From Caulobacter endophyticus (GTDB lineage: Bacteria; Pseudomonadota; Alphaproteobacteria; Caulobacterales; Caulobacteraceae), in NCBI RefSeq assembly GCF_029543245.1, contig NZ_JARQWV010000012.1, positions 1-64,000 on the forward strand: a stretch of 64,000 bases of DNA, read 5' to 3'. Under the pieces are notes generated by a model. The model had not been told where the DNA came from and searched no databases. It worked only from the letters and a program-made list of their open reading frames with translations. Of this stretch, positions 57,781-64,000 are shown piece after piece. The translations under genes were made by a program, and so were the position numbers. How positions within the stretch are numbered: the first letter of the stretch is position 1; the number at the start of each line of letters is the position of its first letter.

Positions 57781-58305
57781 TTACGACGCGGTGATCGTCG
57801 GATCCCAGACGAAGTAGCCCAGGACCTGCAGCGATCCGGAGTGGTACTGCAGCACCGCGAACGAGACGTTGTAGTTCCCCGTGCCGGCCTGGACGATGTC
57901 GGCCGTCAGGTAGAAGTCGAGCTGCGGCGTCGCCGAGAAGGTCGGGGGCAGGGTGATGTTGCCGGGCGTGGTGCCGGGCACCGGGGTCTCGACGTTCAGC
58001 AGCTTGCCGCCGGTGGTCGACGTCACCTGCGTGCCCGAGAAGATCACGATGTTCTGCAGGTTGGCCGAGTAGCTGGTGTTGCCCGACTGCGAAACCATGC
58101 GCCAGCGCACGGTGTCGCCCACGTCGGCCGAGATCGACAGGTCGCCCGAGGCTTGGCCGCTGCGGACGAATTCGTTCGGCGCGACCATGTAGGCGTAGTT
58201 GTGACCGATCGGGGTCGGCGCGTTCGGGTTCTGGCTGGGATTGTTGATGCTCGCCAGCAGGTTCGCGGTGTCGACGACGATCTCGATGTCGATGATCTCA
58301 CTCAT
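57781..58305 (-). CDS. AidA/PixA-family inclusion body protein
   Basis: Cytoplasmic beta-rich protein of 174 aa in the AidA/PixA family. Family features include SEIIDIEIVVDTANLLA at the start, PIGHNYAYMVAPNEFV (about 33-48), GDTVRWRMVS and a C-terminal YFVWDPTI. PixA forms inclusion bodies in Xenorhabdus, and AidA genes are quorum-sensing dependent in Ralstonia and Burkholderia; the molecular function is unknown. GGGAGG lies 9 bases before ATG 58305. A 20-bp lux-box-like palindrome lies 63 bases upstream. It is divergent from ilvC. Confidence 0.85.
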   Translation of the reverse strand: MSEIIDIEIVVDTANLLASINNPSQNPNAPTPIGHNYAYMVAPNEFVRSGQASGDLSISADVGDTVRWRMVSQSGNTSYSANLQNIVIFSGTQVTSTTGGKLLNVETPVPGTTPGNITLPPTFSATPQLDFYLTADIVQAGTGNYNVSFAVLQYHSGSLQVLGYFVWDPTITAS

Positions 58306-58367
58306 TTCGATGCCCTCCCAATGTTCGCCTTCAGGTTGTAAGGCTGGTTGAGGGTGCGGTTTGCTCA

Positions 58368-58387
58368 ACCTTGAGTCAATTCAAGGT
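58368..58387. promoter_or_regulatory. 20-bp lux-box-like palindrome upstream of the AidA-like gene
   Basis: ACCTTGA-GTCAAT-TCAAGGT has perfect 7-bp arms and the length of LuxR-type sites. The region (58306-58634, 329 bp, divergent with ilvC) is AT-rich around 58380-58415 and also holds the hairpin GGTTGAG / CTCAACC (58346-58370) and a GAGTC CcrM-type site inside the palindrome. The ilvC-proximal half has a stem-loop at 58571-58607. Binding by a LuxR protein is inference. Confidence 0.5.
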
Positions 58388-58508
58388 ATTTATAAATCTA
58401 AGGTTGTTTTTGCACATCTTTCCCTGCGAACGAGCGGGGGCAAGGCGCGGCCGCAGGGCGGCTCTTTCGTCTTTGGGAGGGCTTTTTCGCCTCAGTCGCG
58501 GTAATTAA

Positions 58509-59654
<1,146 letters not shown>

Positions 59655-59680
59655 GCGTCGGCCTCACGGCTGAACGGACG

Positions 59681-59710
59681 ACGGCGGGCTCGCAAGGGCC
59701 CGCCGTTTTT
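59681..59710 (+). terminator. Rho-independent terminator after ilvC
   Basis: ACGGCGGGC and GCCCGCCGT form a 9-bp stem with an 8-base loop followed by TTTTT. Confidence 0.9.
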
Positions 59711-59747
59711 CGTTGTGCGGGCATGCGAGCTGCGGCCAAGTTGGCGC

Positions 59748-60434
59748 ATGGCTTCGACGGATTTCGAAAAGGCTCTGGAAGACCTCTACGCGGCTTTTGC
59801 CGTGGCGAGGCCGCGCCATATCGATGGCTGTCCCTGCTGCGTCGACAAGCGCAATGTCGATGTGCTGCTGAGCAAGCCGTTGCGGAAGCTGACGGCTGAG
59901 GACCTGCACGGCTACGCCAGCGGCGTCTTCCTGACCGTTGGCGCTCTGGGCGACTATTTCTATCTTCTGCCCCGGCTGCTGGAGTTGTCGGCGGTCGGTC
60001 CGCGCTGGACACTTGATCCGCAGATCGTGGTCGGACGCTTGCGGCATGCCGAATGGGAGTACTGGAGCGATGTTCGCCGCGGGGCGATCGTAAGCTTCCT
60101 CGACGCCTGGTTCGATCAGGCGCTTGCCTTGGCGGCGTCTGACGAAGGCGGCTTCGGTCCGGGCGGGTTGATCGCGGACCTGCTTTGCGGCGTGGCGATG
60201 GCCAAGCTGGACATCGCCCCCTATCTCGAACGTCTTCGGGCGCAAGGCGCCGTGGTGACTGACCTTTACTGGCGTTTCGGCGACCTCGCGGTCGAGGGAC
60301 GTGGACCTACTGGCTTCTGGGAAGACGCGCCGGACGGCTGGGCCAGGCTGATGGCCTTCATGAACGAGCCCGAGGTGTTCGACATCGTGGCGCGCGTCAG
60401 CGGGATTTTCCCGAGGAAAGCCGAGGGAAGCTAA
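59748..60434 (+). CDS. Protein of unknown function with an N-terminal CPCC cluster
   Basis: Not recognised. The 228-aa product starts MASTDFEKALEDLYAAF and has a cysteine cluster GCPCC (Cys28, 30, 31) at the end of the first helix. The rest is helical and soluble, with aromatic segments (GDYFYLLPRLLEL, WEYWSDV, TDLYWRFGDL) and no further motifs that I know. Composition is a little less GC-rich than the neighbours. ATG 59748 is the best start, although a GTG at 59715 is in frame. Convergent with the CAP-domain gene 13 bases away. Zinc or disulfide use of the cysteines is only a guess. Confidence 0.65.
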   Translation: MASTDFEKALEDLYAAFAVARPRHIDGCPCCVDKRNVDVLLSKPLRKLTAEDLHGYASGVFLTVGALGDYFYLLPRLLELSAVGPRWTLDPQIVVGRLRHAEWEYWSDVRRGAIVSFLDAWFDQALALAASDEGGFGPGGLIADLLCGVAMAKLDIAPYLERLRAQGAVVTDLYWRFGDLAVEGRGPTGFWEDAPDGWARLMAFMNEPEVFDIVARVSGIFPRKAEGS

Positions 60435-60447
60435 GCTTCCCCGCCGC

Positions 60448-61248
60448 CTAGCCCAGCACGAACACCGGGCCCCAGGCCACCTGGTGCTTGTGCGACCCGC
60501 TCGACAGGTGAGGGCGCAGCTGCCAGGCGCCGGGCGGGATGCTGACCGGCTGCGGGCGCTCGACATAGGTCTGGGTCAGCACGTCGCCGCCGGGTTCGGA
60601 CAGCGAGAACTGGTCGATGCGCGGACTGGCGCGCGAGAGGGCGGCGGCGATGGCCTCGACGCTTTGCGCGCGAAGCGGGGCGGGGGCGGCCAGGCGCGCC
60701 GAAACCTCGGCATAGACGCCCACGGCGATCACCTGCGGGCCCTCGCGCAGGGCGGCGTAGGCCACGTGGGTAAAGCCCGGCGCCAGCAGGTTGGCGCGGT
60801 GGCCGGGGCTCGTCTTCCACTGGCCCATGATCTGGTCGGGGCGCACCTGGCCGGCGGCGTTGCGGCGCATGGCGATGTTCTCGGCCGGGGCGCCGACGAG
60901 GTCGCGAGCCAGGAGGCCCACGCGGGCGGCGGGGCCGAAGCCCTCACGGGTCATGTGGTCGTAGATCCGGCTGAGGGCGATATCGGCGGCGTGGGCGCGG
61001 GCGGCCTGGGCGAGGCCTGGATCGAAGCGCAGGGGCGACAGGCCCCGGGCCTCCCGGAAAGCGTCGCCCTGGTCGAGCAGTTCACGCTCGAAATCGGCGT
61101 CGTAGTCGCCCCGGCGCACGGCCATCTGCTCGCGCAGGCGGCGCTCGTAGGCGAGGTAGGTTTGGGCGGAAGCGGCGTTGGCGAGCCCCGGCGCGGTCAG
61201 GGCGGCGGCGCCCAGGGCCAGGGCGGAGCGGCGGGAAAGGGTAGTCAT
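60448..61248 (-). CDS. Tat-exported CAP/SCP-domain protein
   Basis: Secreted protein of the CAP (SCP/PR1-like) superfamily, 266 aa. The signal has SRRSALALGAAALTAPGLANA (Arg 6-7). The CAP domain (about 50-185) shows LLDQGDAFREARGLSPLRFDP, AARAHAADIA with His, the AENIAMRR segment and IMGQWKTSPGHRANLLAP with His. A C-terminal extension (about 190-266) is of unknown role. Bacterial CAP proteins are often exported and may bind sterols or act on peptides or DNA; no reaction is assigned. ATG 61248 is divergent from the gene at 61312. Confidence 0.85.
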   Translation of the reverse strand: MTTLSRRSALALGAAALTAPGLANAASAQTYLAYERRLREQMAVRRGDYDADFERELLDQGDAFREARGLSPLRFDPGLAQAARAHAADIALSRIYDHMTREGFGPAARVGLLARDLVGAPAENIAMRRNAAGQVRPDQIMGQWKTSPGHRANLLAPGFTHVAYAALREGPQVIAVGVYAEVSARLAAPAPLRAQSVEAIAAALSRASPRIDQFSLSEPGGDVLTQTYVERPQPVSIPPGAWQLRPHLSSGSHKHQVAWGPVFVLG

Positions 61249-61311
61249 CGGGGGCGGGTTCTGGCTCCAAGACGGTTGACAGGGCGAGCCGGTCGCCCGC
61301 TCTAAGGCCGG

Positions 61312-61875
61312 ATGCGACCTGTCCGTTCCCTCTGGCTGGCCGGCCCCGAAGCCTGGCTCCCTGACGCCGAAGCTCAAGACCTGCGCCGTAAGGCCCTGTG
61401 CCTGGATGCGGGCTTCACCCCGTTCTCGGGCGGCCAGGCCGCGCCGGGTGACGATTTCAGCTCCGAAATCCAGGCCCGTGAACTCTACATGGACCGCATG
61501 GCTCAATTGCGTCGGGTCGATGCGGCGATCGTCAATCTGACCCCGTGGCGCGGGGCGTCCTGCGACACGAGCGCAGCCTTCGAAGCCGGGGTTCTGGCGG
61601 GGCTGGGCAAGCCGGTCTTCGCCTATCTCAACGTCGAGGACGAAAGCCTGGCCGAGTATGCTGACCGGGTCGATATCCTGGTCGGCGCCGAGCGCGGCGA
61701 GGACGGGATCTGGCGCGACGAGAACGGCTGCGTGGTCGAGGACCTGGGCTTGCCCGAGAGCGTGATGCTGTGGGCCGAGGCGCGGCGGCTGTTCGTCATC
61801 GTCACGCCCGATCCCCTGCACGACCTGACCGGGCTGGAGATGTGCCTGCAGGCGCTGCGGCTGTACGCTGAATGA
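61312..61875 (+). CDS. Nucleoside 2-deoxyribosyltransferase-like protein
   Basis: Protein of 187 aa with the nucleoside 2-deoxyribosyltransferase fold. Motifs: LAGPEAWLPDAEA at the start with the sugar-binding region, DAAIVNLTPWRGASCDTSAAFEAGVLAGLGKPVFAY in the middle, in which the GASCDTSAAFEAG part holds the probable catalytic Glu and Asp. These enzymes swap or hydrolyse the base of deoxynucleosides or break down nucleotides for salvage. ATG 61312 is used. It precedes the MATE gene by 91 bp. Confidence 0.82.
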   Translation: MRPVRSLWLAGPEAWLPDAEAQDLRRKALCLDAGFTPFSGGQAAPGDDFSSEIQARELYMDRMAQLRRVDAAIVNLTPWRGASCDTSAAFEAGVLAGLGKPVFAYLNVEDESLAEYADRVDILVGAERGEDGIWRDENGCVVEDLGLPESVMLWAEARRLFVIVTPDPLHDLTGLEMCLQALRLYAE

Positions 61876-61966
61876 GACCCTCTCCCTGAAGGGAGGATCT
61901 CTGGGCGCCCCTTGCCCAATCGATGGGCATCGGCCACCTTCCGGCCCCGTTTCGAAAGGCCCACCC

Positions 61967-63334
61967 ATGTCGCGTCCCGCGGCCGCGCCGGCTTCCGGGA
62001 AGCCGCGCGGCGTCATCGTCACAGACCTGATCGAACTGCTGCGCCTGGCCGGGCCGGTGGTGCTGTCGCGCCTGGGCATCATGGTCATGGGCCTGACCGA
62101 CGCCATCGTCGTGGGTCACTTCTCGGCCCAGCAGTTGGGCTTCCACGCCATGGCCTGGGCGCCGACCTCGGTTTTCGTCACCGTGACGGTGGGCCTGCTG
62201 GTCGGGACCCAGGTGATGGGCTCGCGCGCCATCGGCGCCGGGAGGCCGCACGAGGTCGGGGCAGTGCTGCGCCGGGGCGTGGTCTACGCCTTCTGGCTGG
62301 GCGTGGCCGGTTCGGCCCTGCTGGCGGTGGCCGCGCCGCCGCTGCTGCACCACGTGGGCATCGAGAAGGCCCTGGCCGACGGCGCGGCCGCGCCGCTGAT
62401 CGTGTTCTCGCTGTCGCTGACACCTTATGCCCTCAGCGTGGCCTTGAGCTTCTGGCTCGAGGGCCTGGGGCGTCCGGGCCTGGTGACGGTCAACATGTGG
62501 ATCGCCAACATCATCAACCTGGCGGTCAATCTGCTGCTGGTGCCCGGCGTCATGGGCCTGCCGGCGCTCGGCGCGGTGGGGGCGGCCTGGGCCACCTTCG
62601 TGGCCCGCACGGCCTTCACCATCATGCTGGCGGTGGTGATCTGGCGGCTGAAGGACGCCCGGGCCATGGGCGTGTTCGACAAGCCGCCGCGAGACCGCGC
62701 CGCCGAGAAGCAGCAGCGCCGGGTCGGCTATGGCGCCGGCAGCTCCAACCTGTTCGAGGTCTCGGCCTTCGCCGGCATGAGCCTGGTGGCCGGCTGGCTG
62801 GGCGGCCTCAACGTCGCCGCCTGGGCCGTCGTGCTGAACGTGGCCGGCGTGATCTTCATGGTCCCGCTGGGCCTGGCCACGGCCACCGCCGTGCAGGTGG
62901 CGAGAGCCCACGGCGCGCGCGACCCGGCGGGGATGAGCCGCGCCGGCTGGATCTCGTTCGGCGTCACAGCCGTTTTCGCCCTGGTCGTGGCCGTGCTGCT
63001 CTATCCGCTGCGCCATCTGGTGGCCGGCGCCTATACCGCCGACCCGGCCGCCATCGCCCTGATCGCGCCCGCCTTGGTGCTGACCTGCCTGTTCCTGGCG
63101 CCCGACGCCGTGCAGGTGGTCTGCGCCCAGGCCTTGCGGGCCCGCGGCGAGGTCTGGATCCCCGCCGGCACCCACATGGTCGCCTACGCCCTGATCATGG
63201 GGCCGCTGGCCTGGTGGCTGGCCCTGCCGATGAAGATGGGCCTCAACGGCATCGTCTGGTCGGTGATCGTCACCAGCTTCGCGGCGGCGGCGATGCTGCT
63301 GGGCCGGTATCGGATGCTGGACAAGCGGGGCTGA
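61967..63334 (+). CDS. MATE family multidrug/sodium exporter
   Basis: Twelve-helix inner-membrane antiporter, 455 aa, of the multidrug and toxin extrusion family (NorM-like). The start ELLRLAGPVVLSRLGIMVMGLTDAIVVGHF is typical, and the second half repeats the pattern around residue 258. The N-terminal 20 residues are an extra short Pro/Ala-rich tail. Substrates may be cationic drugs or other toxic metabolites. The stop TGA is the first triplet of a palindromic repeat (63332-63334). Confidence 0.9.
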   Translation: MSRPAAAPASGKPRGVIVTDLIELLRLAGPVVLSRLGIMVMGLTDAIVVGHFSAQQLGFHAMAWAPTSVFVTVTVGLLVGTQVMGSRAIGAGRPHEVGAVLRRGVVYAFWLGVAGSALLAVAAPPLLHHVGIEKALADGAAAPLIVFSLSLTPYALSVALSFWLEGLGRPGLVTVNMWIANIINLAVNLLLVPGVMGLPALGAVGAAWATFVARTAFTIMLAVVIWRLKDARAMGVFDKPPRDRAAEKQQRRVGYGAGSSNLFEVSAFAGMSLVAGWLGGLNVAAWAVVLNVAGVIFMVPLGLATATAVQVARAHGARDPAGMSRAGWISFGVTAVFALVVAVLLYPLRHLVAGAYTADPAAIALIAPALVLTCLFLAPDAVQVVCAQALRARGEVWIPAGTHMVAYALIMGPLAWWLALPMKMGLNGIVWSVIVTSFAAAAMLLGRYRMLDKRG

Positions 63335-63502
63335 TCCTTCTCCCCTTGCGGGAGAAGGTGTCGGCGATAGCCGACGGATGAGGGGGCGCTCAGACGCAAA
63401 ACGCCGCGAATGCCGATCGGCTTTCGCGGCGTTTCTGGAGGTGCGACCCCTCACCCGACCTCCTTCGGAGGCCACCCTCTCCCGCAAGGGGAGAGGGGGT
63501 CA
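63332..63502. repeat. Nested palindromic terminator repeat, copy 4
   Basis: Same design as 19402-19574, apex CGCCGCGAATGC / GGCTTTCGCGGCG followed by TTTC. Side hairpins GTCGGC-GATA-GCCGAC and GACCTCC-TTC-GGAGGCC pair. Here both ends supply stop codons: TGA 63332-63334 for the MATE gene and TGA 63502-63500 for the minus-strand gene. Confidence 0.9.
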
Positions 63503-64000
63503 GATCGAAGCCCCCAGGATCCAGCCTTCCTGGGTCTGCACGTCCTCGACCAGCTCGGCCGGCGCGTCCTTGCTGGGCCCGAACAGGGCGGCCAGCTTGC
63601 CGGCCTCGTCGAGCTTGGCGAAGTGTTCGGCAAGGCCGCGCACCTGGGCCAGGTCCTTGATCTCACCGGGGCCGGGAGCGGCCTTGATCAGCGACGGATA
63701 GACCTCGGCGACCACGGCCTCGACGCCGTCGAGGTCGGCCTCGGTCAGGGCCTTGAAGCCGGTCTCGAACGGCCAGATCCGCACGGCCTCGCCACGGGCG
63801 TCCTTCAGGCGGCGCACGGCCGGGATGCCCATGATCGCCTGGCCGCCGACCGAGCCGTTGTAATAGAGCTTCCAGATCGAGTGCGCGCCTTTCGCCGCCA
63901 CGTCAGCGTGGCGGAACTCGGGCAGGTCATCCGGGCCATGCTCGCGCGTGCGCTTGGGCTGCAGGGTCGTCAGGGCGTCCTTGGGCGGGCAGCCCCAGAA
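63500..64000 (-). CDS. Unidentified protein, N-terminus beyond the window
   Basis: The gene runs off the right end: no start or stop appears between 63502 and 64000 on this frame. The visible C-terminal 166 residues begin FWGCPPKDALTTLQPKR and contain SIWKLYYNGSVGGQAIMG, RIWPFETGFK and VEAVVAEVYPSLI, then a helical end. The EVYPSLI and WPFET segments are like nuclease-type DUF429 proteins, but I do not claim that. The gene is soluble with no membrane part in the visible region. Its stop codon lies within the end of repeat copy 4. Confidence 0.6.
   Translation of the reverse strand, partial: FWGCPPKDALTTLQPKRTREHGPDDLPEFRHADVAAKGAHSIWKLYYNGSVGGQAIMGIPAVRRLKDARGEAVRIWPFETGFKALTEADLDGVEAVVAEVYPSLIKAAPGPGEIKDLAQVRGLAEHFAKLDEAGKLAALFGPSKDAPAELVEDVQTQEGWILGASI

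Noticed and set aside
61802..63487. A 561-codon minus-strand frame across the MATE gene
   Set aside because: Gln/His/Arg-rich shadow frame that runs through a dispersed repeat; the MATE protein on the other strand explains the region.

Overview
The window is about 68% GC chromosomal DNA from an alphaproteobacterium, most likely Caulobacter or a close Caulobacteraceae relative. This rests on codon use, the many palindromic intergenic repeats, twin-arginine exported enzymes, a TonB-dependent receptor, a split methionine synthase and a subclass B3 metallo-beta-lactamase of the type known from Caulobacter. I see no rRNA, tRNA, CRISPR array, transposase, integrase or prophage. The content looks like core chromosome.

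Layout. 0.2-3.7 kb (minus): a four-gene Mla-type lipid transport operon. 3.9-7.1 kb: a periplasmic glucan protein and a globin-coupled chemoreceptor. 7.3-13.5 kb: an ABC-F ATPase, a LacI regulator divergent from a sugar-type MFS transporter, an RNA methyltransferase and an esterase. 13.8-17.5 kb: a lytic transglycosylase divergent from dapA-smpB. 17.7-26.3 kb: an acyltransferase, a small secreted DUF2147 protein, a Xaa-Pro aminopeptidase, prmA, an O-antigen ligase/polymerase-type protein and LtrA. 26.4-35.7 kb: a HAD phosphatase, a proline iminopeptidase, PhoD, a TonB receptor, EttA and a hydroxyacid dehydrogenase.

36.2-44.2 kb is the most distinctive region. It is one tightly packed seven-gene operon: ArsR-methyltransferase fusion regulator, metF, B3 beta-lactamase, metH N-terminal part, D-Ala-D-Ala ligase-like ATP-grasp, DUF4259 and metH C-terminal part. 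Five junctions carry ATGA overlaps or gaps of a few bases. It starts at a perfect 16-bp AT-rich palindrome that probably serves as the operator for methionine (SAH/SAM) control. The operon couples folate and methionine cycling to two proteins with cell-wall-type folds.

44.4-64 kb: a GH1 glycosidase predicted to be a Tat lipoprotein, a DnaJ/TerB protein, a monooxygenase-like protein and an Old Yellow Enzyme that share an operator-like inverted repeat on either side of hisC, an SMP-30 lactonase, a nitronate monooxygenase, thyA-folA, a CsgG/SH3 protein, a DUF924 protein, an RcnB-like Gly/Arg/Asp-rich secreted protein, an AidA/PixA-type protein with a lux-box-like palindrome upstream, ilvC, a CAP-domain protein, a nucleoside deoxyribosyltransferase-like protein, a MATE exporter and an unidentified gene cut by the window end.

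Intergenic space is dominated by repeats. The clearest is a roughly 170-bp nested palindrome present four times. It has a terminator at its apex and ends that supply the stop codons of neighbouring genes.
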